Shown here piece after piece: positions 8,701-16,382 of a stretch of 44,829 nucleotides of DNA. The position numbers and the translations under genes are program-made. The DNA comes from Planctomycetota bacterium. Its GTDB lineage: Bacteria; Planctomycetota; UBA1135; GCA-002748355. Location: positions 1 to 44,829 of the forward strand of contig DROQ01000172.1 of NCBI GenBank assembly GCA_011321845.1. The letters are read 5' to 3'. The first letter of the stretch is position 1, and the number at the start of each line of letters is the position of its first letter. The notes beneath the pieces were generated by a model. The model was not told where the DNA came from and searched no databases. It saw only the letters and a list, made by a program, of their open reading frames with translations.

Positions 8701-8722
8701 CTGCCGGTTCGGAGACCGGCAG
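8701..8722 (+). other. Intergenic hairpin between paralogue B and the 185-aa gene
   Basis: A perfect 8-bp inverted repeat, CTGCCGGT and ACCGGCAG, around a 6-nt loop, 19 nt after the paralogue B stop. It has no T-run, so it is more likely an mRNA processing or stability element, or a weak attenuator, than an intrinsic terminator. Confidence 0.5.
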
Positions 8723-8751
8723 AAGGGCCGTGGTTTCTTCCGGGGAATTTT

Positions 8752-9309
8752 ATGAAAGCGATTTTCTTCCTTTTATTGGCGGTGGTTTTTGTCGGAGGTG
8801 GGATCTATCTCGTCGACTCGATGGGAGAGGCCTCCTTCGACAGTCCCAAGGTGACCGAACCCGACTTGGAGCCCAAAGACGAGGCCCCCGCTGCGAAAAA
8901 GACGATGGAAAAGGAAAAACCCCCATCGCTCACCGCTCCGAAGAAGGTTTCCTCTTCGAAGAAGCAAAAGATCTTTACCACGGACGAACTCTATGGAGTT
9001 GCGACCAAGCGCCTCTGGGCCAAGCTCCGGCCCCCCGAGGAGGCCCTTGTGCCCGACCCCGACCATGTGGGACCCTGTCCACCCGCCAGTGATGGAGGGC
9101 ATCCGGCCCTTGTGATCCGAAGGTACAAAGAGCAGGACACAGGCTACTTCGTCTGGATCCATGAGGACGGGGCCAAGACGGTCATCAGCCCGGACCCGGT
9201 GGATCTGGGGGCATCGCGAACCTCGCCCGGTGCGCATGGATATACAATCACCACCATGGTCCCGACCCAGGCAACCAGGCTTGCTCCCGACGACGACAAG
9301 AAAAACTAG
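8752..9309 (+). CDS. Small membrane-anchored protein of unknown function
   Basis: 185 aa. Residues about 3-21 form one hydrophobic segment (FFLLLAVVFVGGGIYLV). It is followed by a Lys/Glu/Pro-rich, probably disordered linker to about residue 75 and then a compact C-terminal part of about 110 aa with two Trp and one Cys. The architecture is anchor, flexible stalk, small extracytoplasmic domain. It lies 70 nt downstream of paralogue B with a hairpin between, so it may be co-transcribed and work at the same surface. I do not recognise the family. Confidence 0.75.
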   Translation: MKAIFFLLLAVVFVGGGIYLVDSMGEASFDSPKVTEPDLEPKDEAPAAKKTMEKEKPPSLTAPKKVSSSKKQKIFTTDELYGVATKRLWAKLRPPEEALVPDPDHVGPCPPASDGGHPALVIRRYKEQDTGYFVWIHEDGAKTVISPDPVDLGASRTSPGAHGYTITTMVPTQATRLAPDDDKKN

Positions 9310-9461
9310 GCAGCTTTGCAGAGTCATGCACCCTTGCTCGTCCGACTCGAGCTTGCACAAGCAAGGAACTCCATTCCTCTGAGACAACCCGCCACCTGAG
9401 AGGTCCTTTACCTTGCCTGGGGGTTTCTGTTATCTTTCCGAGCGTTCCTCGGAGGGTTTGC

Positions 9462-10334
9462 ATGGCGGGCGAAAACCTAGTCCGGGATTCCTTTGATCCC
9501 AGCGGAGAAGTAGAAGCGGCGGCCGAACTTCTTCTCGACCCAAATCCAAGGGTTCACGGTCCCTGCTTCGAAAAGTTGCTCAGCAGCGGGCCTCTCGCGA
9601 TTCCCCATTTGCGCCGCCTTGTGGACTGCGGGGACCCGGGAGCGAGAGCACGGATCCTTTCTCTCATGCGCAAGATCGAGATCCGTGAATGGGGGGAGGG
9701 TTTCCGTGCCTTTTTGAGGAGGGGGAACTTCTCCTTTGAGGACTGCCTGTTCCAGCTCTGTTTCCTGCCACGTCCCCTTTTCCAAAAAAAATCGCTCCAA
9801 AACCAACTCGACCAATGGGCTGAGATCCTCTCAGAGAGAGTCCAGGGAAAAGGTTCCAAAGGGATTGCCAAGGAACTCTGGAAGTTTTTGGGGGGGGAGC
9901 TTGGTTTCCGGGGGGACCAGCACACCTACTACCATCCTGACAACTGTTTCCTGGACCAGGTCATCAAGAACCGAAAGGGGATACCGATCAGTCTCTGCAG
10001 CCTCTACCTCTGCATTGGCGAGAGGATCGGATTGGATCTGGAGGGGGTAGCGCTTCCTGGACATTTCATCCTCCGTGTCTGCGGGACACGACCGGTTCTC
10101 ATGGACCCCTTTCACGAGGGTTGCATCCTCACCAAGAAGGCCTGCATCGAGCGCCTCTCGAACATGGGCTATGGCCTGACCCGTGACGATCTCAATGGAG
10201 TTTCCTCCGAGTCCATGGTGCTGCGCTCCATCAACAACCTGATTCATTCCTATGAGAACCGGAAGAATCGAGAGATGGTACAGGCCCTGAAAGCGGCCCG
10301 GGCGGAAATGGTGGCGTTTATTCGTCGGTATTGA
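9462..10334 (+). CDS. SirB1-like transglutaminase-fold protein
   Basis: 290 aa. Residues about 110-235 match the SirB1/Transglut_core2 family: NCFLDQVIKNRKGIPISL, then a helix LYLCIGERIGL, ALPGHFILR with H201, and LMDPF with D215. This is the His-Asp part of a transglutaminase/protease-like triad. A Cys (C179) lies in the helix corresponding to the nucleophile position, where many SirB1 homologues have Ser. The N-terminal 100 residues are helical and HEAT-like (the segment around GPLAIPHLRRLVD). Ribosome-binding site GGAGGG lies 5 nt before the ATG. The biochemical role of SirB1 proteins is poorly defined; I make no activity claim. Confidence 0.85.
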   Translation: MAGENLVRDSFDPSGEVEAAAELLLDPNPRVHGPCFEKLLSSGPLAIPHLRRLVDCGDPGARARILSLMRKIEIREWGEGFRAFLRRGNFSFEDCLFQLCFLPRPLFQKKSLQNQLDQWAEILSERVQGKGSKGIAKELWKFLGGELGFRGDQHTYYHPDNCFLDQVIKNRKGIPISLCSLYLCIGERIGLDLEGVALPGHFILRVCGTRPVLMDPFHEGCILTKKACIERLSNMGYGLTRDDLNGVSSESMVLRSINNLIHSYENRKNREMVQALKAARAEMVAFIRRY

Positions 10335-10425
10335 GAGGGCTTCGCTTCTCCTTCTCAAGCCCCCCGAAAACCGGGTCGATAAGCCCAGGAAGGTTAGGCT
10401 TGCATCCAAGAAAAAGGGGAGGGGA

Positions 10426-11625
10426 ATGGCGCCATCCATACACGAGCTTCTTGAAGAAATGGTGAACGAGGGGGCTTCGGACCTTCATTTGAAAGCCGGA
10501 AACCTTCCGGGGTTTCGAAAGGATGGAAAGATCCAGCCGCAGGAGAAGTTTGGGATCATGTCGGCGGAGGATGTCCGGGCTCTCGCCTTCTCGATGATGA
10601 ATCCGGAACAAAAGGAGACCTTCGAAAGAGAGGGGGATCTCGATCTCTCCTACGCTCTTCCTGGAAGGGCACGTTTCCGGGTCAACGTCCTCATGCAGCG
10701 GGAGACGACCGGGATCGTGATCCGCTTGATCCCGGAGGCCATTCCCACGGCGGAGCAGCTGGGGTTGCCGCCCATTTGCTTGGAACTCTCCGAAAAACCC
10801 CGCGGCTTGGTCCTCGTGACCGGCCCCACCGGGAGCGGTAAGTCGACAACCCTTGCGGCCATGATCGACCACATCAACTCCACCGACGAGGGGCACATCC
10901 TGACCATGGAGGACCCCGTCGAGTTCATCCATCCCGACAAGAAGTGTTTTGTGACCCAGAGGCAGATCGGCCTCGACTGCAAAACATTCTCCCAGGCGCT
11001 GAGGCGAGCGCTGCGCCAGGATCCGGACGTGATCCTGATCGGAGAGATGCGCGACCTCGAGACGATCTCCCTTGCGATCTCGGCCGCGGAGACGGGGCAC
11101 CTCGTTTTTGGGACTCTCCACACCACGAGTGCGATCTCGACTGTGGACCGGATCATCGACGTGTTTCCGCCGGACGCGCAGCAGCAAGTGCGCGTCCAGC
11201 TCTCCGGGACTCTACAGGGGGTGCTTTCCCAGTGCCTGATCCCCAAGATCGGGGGCGGACGGATCGCGGCGAGGGAGACGCTTGTGGCGACGGACGCGGT
11301 GCGTTCCCTGATCCGAGAGGGGAAGACGCCTCAGCTCCTCAACCTCCTTCAGACGGGAAGCAAGTTTGGGATGTCCACCCTGGAGCAGGAATTGGTCAAG
11401 CTGGTGAACCAAGGCCTCATTACTTTGGAGGACGCGATCGCCAAAGCCAACCGCCCGGACGAGGTGGAGCGGAACGCAAGGCCCGGGTCGGGCGCTGGGA
11501 GAGGAGCGCGTGTCGGGATGGGCTCCTCCCGGACTCCCGTGGGCGCGGGCGCGCGCCCCTCGGCCGCGCGCCCCGGCAGCGGGGAGCGCCCGATCGGTCG
11601 CAGAGGTCTGCGCCCGAACCGCTGA
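10426..11625 (+). CDS. pilT: Type IV pilus retraction ATPase PilT
   Basis: 399-aa hexameric AAA-like ATPase of the PilT/VirB11 class that powers pilus retraction (twitching, DNA uptake, adhesion). Visible features are ASDLHL near residue 17, Walker A GPTGSGKS (133-140), Asp box MEDPVE (161-166), Walker B region VILIGEMRD (202-210), His box GHLVFGTLH (224-232), and AIRE-like C-terminal helices. Canonical PilT is about 345 aa. Here residues about 350-399 form an extra Gly/Arg/Pro/Ser-rich basic tail, probably disordered. The neighbours are not pilus genes. Ribosome-binding site GGGGAGGGGA directly precedes the ATG. PilU is the main alternative assignment. Confidence 0.93.
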   Translation: MAPSIHELLEEMVNEGASDLHLKAGNLPGFRKDGKIQPQEKFGIMSAEDVRALAFSMMNPEQKETFEREGDLDLSYALPGRARFRVNVLMQRETTGIVIRLIPEAIPTAEQLGLPPICLELSEKPRGLVLVTGPTGSGKSTTLAAMIDHINSTDEGHILTMEDPVEFIHPDKKCFVTQRQIGLDCKTFSQALRRALRQDPDVILIGEMRDLETISLAISAAETGHLVFGTLHTTSAISTVDRIIDVFPPDAQQQVRVQLSGTLQGVLSQCLIPKIGGGRIAARETLVATDAVRSLIREGKTPQLLNLLQTGSKFGMSTLEQELVKLVNQGLITLEDAIAKANRPDEVERNARPGSGAGRGARVGMGSSRTPVGAGARPSAARPGSGERPIGRRGLRPNR

Positions 11626-11653
11626 GCCGGCTCCTGGGGTCTGCCTCCCCGGG

Positions 11654-11900
11654 TCCTCGAGTTCCCTGCTGTAGAGCTTCCGTGAGTCGCTAGCAGTTTA
11701 TGGACTTGGAGCGCGATGCCGCCCGGCTCCTCGGTTCCCCTGCTTTGGAGCTTCCTTGGCTCGTCGGCGGTTCATGGACTTGGAGCGAGGTGCCGCCTGG
11801 GTCCTCGGTTTTCCTGCTGAGGAGCTTCCTTGGATCGCCAGCGGTTCCTGGATTTCGAGCGAAGAGCCGCCTGGCTACTCGATTTCCATGTTGTAGATCT
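11654..11900. repeat. 74-bp tandem repeat, about 3.3 decayed copies
   Basis: Units begin at 11654, 11728 and 11802 with an exact 74-bp period. A fourth, partial unit begins at 11876 and runs into the 3' end of the minus-strand 69-aa gene. Hand alignment gives roughly 77 % identity between units 1 and 2 and 82 % between units 2 and 3. Each starts TCCTCG, carries GAGCTTCC near position 21 and ends in CCGCC plus four bases. The array fills most of the space between convergent pilT and the 69-aa gene. The period is not a multiple of three and all frames are broken, so it is non-coding. Confidence 0.88.
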
Positions 11901-12084
11901 GGCCCGGATCCATATCCAGGCCGTTCGCGATCTGCCAGAGGCAGGCCAGGGCCTTGAGCGCGTTTCGTTTCTCGAAAGGCGCGAGCTGCTCTCCTTCGTT
12001 CTGGAGGATGGAGGCCAACTTCTCATAGCACTCGACAAGACCCTTCTCGGCCTCGTTCAACTCGTATCCCATCCAGTTCTGCAT
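11875..12084 (-). CDS. 69-aa acidic helical protein ending the CoA-ligase operon
   Basis: The start at 12084 (MQNWMGYELNEAEKG) lies one base after the CoA-ligase stop (TGA-G-ATG), and AGGGAGAG just upstream in the ligase's 3' end serves as ribosome-binding site. This start is preferable to the longer frame back to 12195, which overlaps the ligase. The protein is soluble, predicted all-helical and acidic, with two Cys, and ends NMEIE. I do not recognise it. Its coupling suggests an accessory subunit or regulator of the pathway. Its last codons form part of the 74-bp repeat unit that has been copied downstream. Confidence 0.78.
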   Translation of the reverse strand: MQNWMGYELNEAEKGLVECYEKLASILQNEGEQLAPFEKRNALKALACLWQIANGLDMDPGQIYNMEIE

Positions 12085-12085
12085 C

Positions 12086-13444
12086 TCAGCTCTCCCTCTT
12101 TTCTCCGGATCCTCCGATGACGATCCTGTCATCCTTGACTCTTTTGGCCTTGAGTTCGAAGCGGGGGAGGCTCCCGGTTTCGACTTCCTTGACATCGATC
12201 CGGAGGCCCTCGTGGGCTTCGCGAAGCTGGGTGTCGAGGCGGGCCAGCAGTCCCTCTCGCTCGACGTCCTGGTTGGGGATCTCGACCAGCACTTCGATTT
12301 CGTCCCGGATCCCGTCCGCCGTGTAGAGGTGGATCTGGAACTCGTCGATCTCGGGGAACTCCCGCACGATGGCTTCGATGGCCCGGGGATAGACGTTGGT
12401 CCCGCGCACGAGCTTCATGTCGTCCACCCTGCCGCGGATGCCCCCCTCGTAGATGTCCCAACCCCGGCCGCAGCTGCAACGGGAGGCGGGGACCTTGACG
12501 ACGAAGTCCCGCGTCCGGTAGCGGAGGATGGGGATGAAACCCCGTCCGAACGAAGTCACGACCCGCTCGCCCATCTCCCCATAGGGGACCGGCTCGTCGG
12601 TGTCGGGGTCGATGACCTCCTCGATGAAGTGGTTCTCGATGATGTGAGCCCCGCCCGGCTGATGCTCGCACTCGAACATCATGATGGTTCCCAGCTCGGT
12701 CATGCCCGCCGTGTCTCCCGCCTTGGCTCCCCACTGCTCCTCGATGAGCTGCTTGGTGGCCGGGATGGAACCCGCGGGTTCGCCCGAGAGGATGACTCTC
12801 TTGACGGGTCCCTTGGCCAGGTCGATGCCCAGGCTCTTGGCCTCCTGGGCCATGCGCAGGGCGTAGGTGGGGGTGCTGCAGACGACCGTCGCCTCCATGT
12901 CCATGATCTGCCGCACCCGGGCCGCCGTCGTCATGTTTCCCCCGGGAAGGACGAGACAGCCGATCTTCTCACAGCAGTAGTGGGCGCCCCAGAAACCCAC
13001 GAAGGTCCCATAGCTGAAGGCGAAGAACACCGTGTCCTCGGGCCGGATCCCAAAGCCCCAGAAGCCGTGGCACCAGGCCTCGGCGATCCATTCCCAGTCC
13101 TTGAGGTCATCGAGGACGCGGATCGGCGTGCGTCCGGTGGTCCCCGAGGTCATGTGGTAGCGAATGGCCGCTTCCTTGGGCGCCGCGAGGAAAGGTCCGT
13201 AGGGCGGGTCCGCGAGCTGGGCCTCCATCCACTGGTCGCGCGTCATGAAGGGGATGCGCCTCAGATCCTCCAGGCTCTGGATGCTGTCGGGTTCGACACC
13301 TGCCTCCTTGAGACGCTGGGCCTGCCAAGGGACCTGGTCGATGGTCCAGCGGAGGAGCCTGCGCAGCTTATGGACCTGGAGGGCCTGGGTCTCTTCCCGG
13401 GAAAAGGTTTCGTGACGAGGATTCCAATAGGGGGACGTGGTCAT
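12086..13444 (-). CDS. PaaK-like aryl/acyl-CoA ligase (AMP-forming)
   Basis: 452 aa, typical for phenylacetate-CoA ligases (about 430-450). It has an ANL-superfamily P-loop TSGTTGRTP (99-107), TAGMTELG (A5-type) near residue 243, and the LRYRTRDFV motif followed by a CSCGRGW Cys cluster. A C-terminal PaaK-type domain lies at about 345-445 (GRVDDMKLVRGTNVYP). It would activate an aromatic or similar carboxylate to its CoA thioester using ATP. Its ATG overlaps the RidA stop (ATGA) and its stop abuts the 69-aa gene. The true acid may be phenylacetate, benzoate, 2-aminobenzoate or another; motifs do not decide, so I give no gene symbol. Confidence 0.9.
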   Translation of the reverse strand: MTTSPYWNPRHETFSREETQALQVHKLRRLLRWTIDQVPWQAQRLKEAGVEPDSIQSLEDLRRIPFMTRDQWMEAQLADPPYGPFLAAPKEAAIRYHMTSGTTGRTPIRVLDDLKDWEWIAEAWCHGFWGFGIRPEDTVFFAFSYGTFVGFWGAHYCCEKIGCLVLPGGNMTTAARVRQIMDMEATVVCSTPTYALRMAQEAKSLGIDLAKGPVKRVILSGEPAGSIPATKQLIEEQWGAKAGDTAGMTELGTIMMFECEHQPGGAHIIENHFIEEVIDPDTDEPVPYGEMGERVVTSFGRGFIPILRYRTRDFVVKVPASRCSCGRGWDIYEGGIRGRVDDMKLVRGTNVYPRAIEAIVREFPEIDEFQIHLYTADGIRDEIEVLVEIPNQDVEREGLLARLDTQLREAHEGLRIDVKEVETGSLPRFELKAKRVKDDRIVIGGSGEKRES

Positions 13445-13872
13445 GAACTCTCCGAAGTTGAAGAAGCGGAAAGGGGGAGCACGGCGATCGGCATCAGCTC
13501 GATCTTGGCCCTGGGATCGTAGAGTCGCTTGATCTCGAACAGCGCCATGGCGGGATAGTGTTTTGCGAAATGCTTTTTCCAGACCTTGCCCAGCTCCTTC
13601 AACCGTGCCGTGTATTCCGCGGCGTCGGTGACGAAGACCTGGAGGGAGACGAGATGCTCCGGACCGGCGCCCGCCGCGTTCAAGGCGAGGACCAGGTTTT
13701 TCAGCGAGAGGTCGAACTGTTCCACCAGGTCGTCGGGGCCGATGCTCCCGTCGGGGAGTTGCGCGGTCTGTCCGCCGAGGTAGAGGGTTTTGCCCGGCTC
13801 CGTGACCACCACGTGCGAGAAGCCCACCCCAGGGGCGAGCCCTTCGGGGTTGATCTTTTGGTGGGGGCTCAT
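13441..13872 (-). CDS. RidA/YjgF-family protein
   Basis: 143 aa from the ATG at 13872, which overlaps the hydratase stop (ATGA); a second ATG at 13884 is possible. The fold signature is clear: INPEGL near the start, SHVVV, LYLGGQTA, ALNAAGAGPEHLVSLQVFVTD. However, the segment where classical enamine/imine deaminases have P-A-R-(S/T) reads YPAMALFEIKRL. The carboxylate-binding Arg is therefore replaced by Met, and it is not a standard RidA deaminase. Embedded between a hydratase and a CoA ligase, it probably acts on or binds a pathway intermediate, such as hydrolysis of an enamine or imine CoA ester. Confidence 0.88.
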   Translation of the reverse strand: MSPHQKINPEGLAPGVGFSHVVVTEPGKTLYLGGQTAQLPDGSIGPDDLVEQFDLSLKNLVLALNAAGAGPEHLVSLQVFVTDAAEYTARLKELGKVWKKHFAKHYPAMALFEIKRLYDPRAKIELMPIAVLPLSASSTSESS

Positions 13873-14699
13873 TCTCCCGTCCATTTGGGTTCTTCCTTGT
13901 TGCTGAAGGCTCTGTGGAATTCGGCGAAATCCTTCCCCCGCATCAGGTGGGCCTGGGCGTAGCTGTCCAGCTCGAGGGCGCTGACCAGGTCCATGTCCTG
14001 CTCGCGCTGCAGGCTGCTCTTGGTGGCGGCGTAGGCTTCGGTGGGGCCGTTGGCGAGCCGGGCCGCCAGCTCCATCGTGGCCTGGCCCAGCTCCTCGGGG
14101 GGGACGACCTTGTGCGCCAGCCCGATGCGCAGCGCCGTCTCCGCGTCGACCTTGTCGCCCAGCATCAACAGCTCGGTCGCCCGTGAGAGCCCGATCAAGC
14201 GGGGAAGAAGGTAGGCCGCGCCCATGTCCCCTCCCGAGAGACCCACCTTGGTGAAGAGGAAGGCGAAACGTCCCCTGGTCGAGAGGATCCGAAAGTCGCT
14301 GGCGATCGCCAGCACCGCTCCGGCGCCCGCCGCAATCCCACCGATCTCCGCGATGATGGGGATGGGAAGGTTGCGCATGACCTCGATCACCTTGCAGGTC
14401 ATCCGCGTGAAGGCGAGCTGCTCCTTGCCGTCCATCTCGACCAAGGACGCGATGATGTCGTGGACGTCTCCGCCGGAGCAGAAGGCCTTGCCCTCGCCTC
14501 GCAGGATCACGACCCGGATTTCATCGGACCGCTTGGGCAGTTCCATGAAGAAGTCCCGAAGATCCGCATAGATGTCGAAGGTAAGTGCGTTCAGACGTTC
14601 GGGCCGTCCAAAGGTCAGGATGCAGACACCCTCCCGGACTTCGACCTGGAAATGCTTCCAAGTCCGGTTGGGAGGGACCGAGGCGAAGTAGGGACTCAT
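13869..14699 (-). CDS. Enoyl-CoA hydratase/isomerase (crotonase family)
   Basis: 276 aa. Crotonase signature: GRPERLNALT, RGEGKAFCSGGDV (oxyanion-hole region, residues 67-79), GGIAAGAGAVLA (second oxyanion Gly), and RATELLML with E176 at the Glu164-equivalent. The position of the other catalytic Glu (rat E144) is Phe, and the following loop reads GLSGGDMGAAY. This GDMGA variant is seen in aromatic and acyl-CoA catabolic hydratases, where the Asp may take part in catalysis. The ATG at 14699 overlaps the SDR stop (ATGA). A longer frame upstream runs inside the SDR gene and is not real. Confidence 0.9.
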   Translation of the reverse strand: MSPYFASVPPNRTWKHFQVEVREGVCILTFGRPERLNALTFDIYADLRDFFMELPKRSDEIRVVILRGEGKAFCSGGDVHDIIASLVEMDGKEQLAFTRMTCKVIEVMRNLPIPIIAEIGGIAAGAGAVLAIASDFRILSTRGRFAFLFTKVGLSGGDMGAAYLLPRLIGLSRATELLMLGDKVDAETALRIGLAHKVVPPEELGQATMELAARLANGPTEAYAATKSSLQREQDMDLVSALELDSYAQAHLMRGKDFAEFHRAFSNKEEPKWTGE

Positions 14700-15454
14700 G
14701 TTTGGATTCCTCCTCCATCGAGGACGATGGCCTGGCCGTGGATGGCGCCCGCCTTCTCCGAGGCCAGGAACAACGCCGTCGCGGCGATCTCTTCGGGGCG
14801 CAGGAGGCGCCCCAGAGGGACCCCCTCGAGAATGCCCGCGAGCGCCTCGTCGCGGCTGCGTCCTGTCTTGGTCATGATGCGTTCCAGGGTTTTCTCTGTC
14901 ATCTCTGTGTCGACAAAGGTGGGGCAGATGGCATTGCAGGTCACTCCGCTCCCCTGGGTCTCGGCCGAGATGCTGCGCATGAGGCCGAGGACCGCGTGCT
15001 TGGAGGCGGTATAGGCGCTCGTATAGGCCGTCCCCACGAGGCTGGCCGTGGAGGCGATGAACAGGATCCGGCCGAAGCCGCTCTGCCTCATTGCCGGCAG
15101 CGCCTCGCGGGAGCAGAGAAAAGGCCCCGTCGCGTTCACGTCCAACATGCGCTCCCAGCTCGCGAGGTCCTGCCTTTCGAGGGGGGCCGCGTGGCTCTGC
15201 CCCGCGTTGTTCACCAGGACGTCGAAGGGGCCGTGGGAGGCGAAGACCTCCTTTACCTGGGCCTCGTCGCAATGGTCCAGGCAGATGCCACAAGCCTCGA
15301 CGCCTCGCTTCTGGAGCCTGCGGAGGGCCTTGTCGACCCCTTCCTGGCCGCGCCCGGTGAGAAATGTGCGATACTGCGCTTCCCCAAAGGCCTGTGCCAG
15401 GGCGAAACCGATTCCGCTGGTCCCGCCGGTGATCAGCACCGAGCGGGGACTCAA
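14696..15454 (-). CDS. SDR oxidoreductase (3-hydroxyacyl-CoA dehydrogenase-like)
   Basis: 252-aa classical short-chain dehydrogenase: LITGGTSGIG nucleotide loop at the N-terminus, NNAG, the catalytic Ser region FIASTAS, YTASK (catalytic Tyr-x-x-x-Lys) and a C-terminal LDGGG. It starts with TTG at 15454, with AAGGTG as probable ribosome-binding site; no in-frame ATG fits the Rossmann start. It is the first gene of the overlapped SDR-hydratase-RidA-ligase-69-aa set, 49 nt after the TrmJ-like gene. In context it likely oxidises the 3-hydroxyacyl-CoA made by the hydratase. Confidence 0.9.
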   Translation of the reverse strand: MSPRSVLITGGTSGIGFALAQAFGEAQYRTFLTGRGQEGVDKALRRLQKRGVEACGICLDHCDEAQVKEVFASHGPFDVLVNNAGQSHAAPLERQDLASWERMLDVNATGPFLCSREALPAMRQSGFGRILFIASTASLVGTAYTSAYTASKHAVLGLMRSISAETQGSGVTCNAICPTFVDTEMTEKTLERIMTKTGRSRDEALAGILEGVPLGRLLRPEEIAATALFLASEKAGAIHGQAIVLDGGGIQT

Positions 15455-15503
15455 GCGCGCACCTTGTTACAGAGAATGGAGAGAGATTCCAGCATCCCGG
15501 GCA

Positions 15504-16259
15504 TTATCCACATTCTCCCTCATGGGGCCAATGCGGAGAACCCTCGCTCTTTTCCCGAAGCCATTCGACCAGGGTCAGGACCTTGTGCAGCATCCGACCG
15601 TCCCGGGTCTGGAGCGCGCCGCGGTGGAGGAGGCGGTGGATGCTCCCCTGGAGATGGGGCTCGTCCATCTGGAAGGGGGTGGAGCTGAGGACCTCGAAGG
15701 CCCGCCGCGCGAGGAAGTCGCGCTCCTCGAAACTCATACGGTTATGCCCCTTGCGCTTGGATCCGGCTTGGGCCTGGGTGGATTCCAAGATCCGACGGGA
15801 ATGGGCCTCGTGCAGTGCGATGGCGACGGCGTGGGAGAGATTGAGCGAGGGGAGGCCGGGGAGGTCGATGCGGAAGAGCCGGTTGCAGAGCTGGGTCATG
15901 GAGGAGGGCAACCCGCTGTCCTCCGATCCAAAGAGGAGGGCGGCGCGGGGGGCCTTGGCCCGATCCAGGCTGGGTCCGAGGGTCTGTATGGGTTGGGGCT
16001 TGCGCTCCTTGCCCTCCCTCGCGGTGAACCCCAGGACCAGTTCGCAGCCTTTGAGGGCTTCTTCCACCTGATCCACGGTCTGGACCCTTGCAAGCAGCTC
16101 CAGGGACATGCAGGCCGTGACCCGGGCTCGGCTCTCCCAGTCGGGCCTTGGGTGGACGAGGACGAGGGAGCCGATTCCGAAATTGTCGCAGAGCCTCGCA
16201 ACGAAGCCGACGTTCTCTCCCGTCCTGGGTTCGACCAGGACGACGCGAAGCTGCGTCAT
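15504..16259 (-). CDS. TrmJ/SpoU-family RNA 2'-O-methyltransferase
   Basis: 251-aa SPOUT enzyme using S-adenosylmethionine. The three family motifs are visible: VEPRTGENVGFVAR (N16), LLFGSEDSGL (109-117) and PGLPSLNLSHAVAI (134-147), which together form the trefoil knot. The N-terminal VLVEPRTGENVG matches the TrmJ (tRNA Cm32/Um32) subfamily better than TrmL or RlmB. A C-terminal helical extension (about 165-251) is also TrmJ-like. It lies upstream of the SDR operon on the same strand, probably coincidentally. Confidence 0.87.
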   Translation of the reverse strand: MTQLRVVLVEPRTGENVGFVARLCDNFGIGSLVLVHPRPDWESRARVTACMSLELLARVQTVDQVEEALKGCELVLGFTAREGKERKPQPIQTLGPSLDRAKAPRAALLFGSEDSGLPSSMTQLCNRLFRIDLPGLPSLNLSHAVAIALHEAHSRRILESTQAQAGSKRKGHNRMSFEERDFLARRAFEVLSSTPFQMDEPHLQGSIHRLLHRGALQTRDGRMLHKVLTLVEWLREKSEGSPHWPHEGECG

Positions 16260-16382
16260 CGTGCCTCCTTGTTCGAAAAGATTGTGGAATGATGTTTGCC
16301 CGGGAGGGGTGTCTTTGGAATCGTGCCCCGATCCCCCGAGGTCTCTTGAGCGCGAGGCCTCCTGAGAAAAGGAATGTAGATC

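Noticed and set aside
8701-8722. Intrinsic terminator after paralogue B
   Set aside because: The hairpin is good but lacks a T-run, so I list it only as a hairpin.
11654-11900. 74-bp repeat as CRISPR or as coding repeats
   Set aside because: No spacers are present. The period is not divisible by three and stops occur in every frame.
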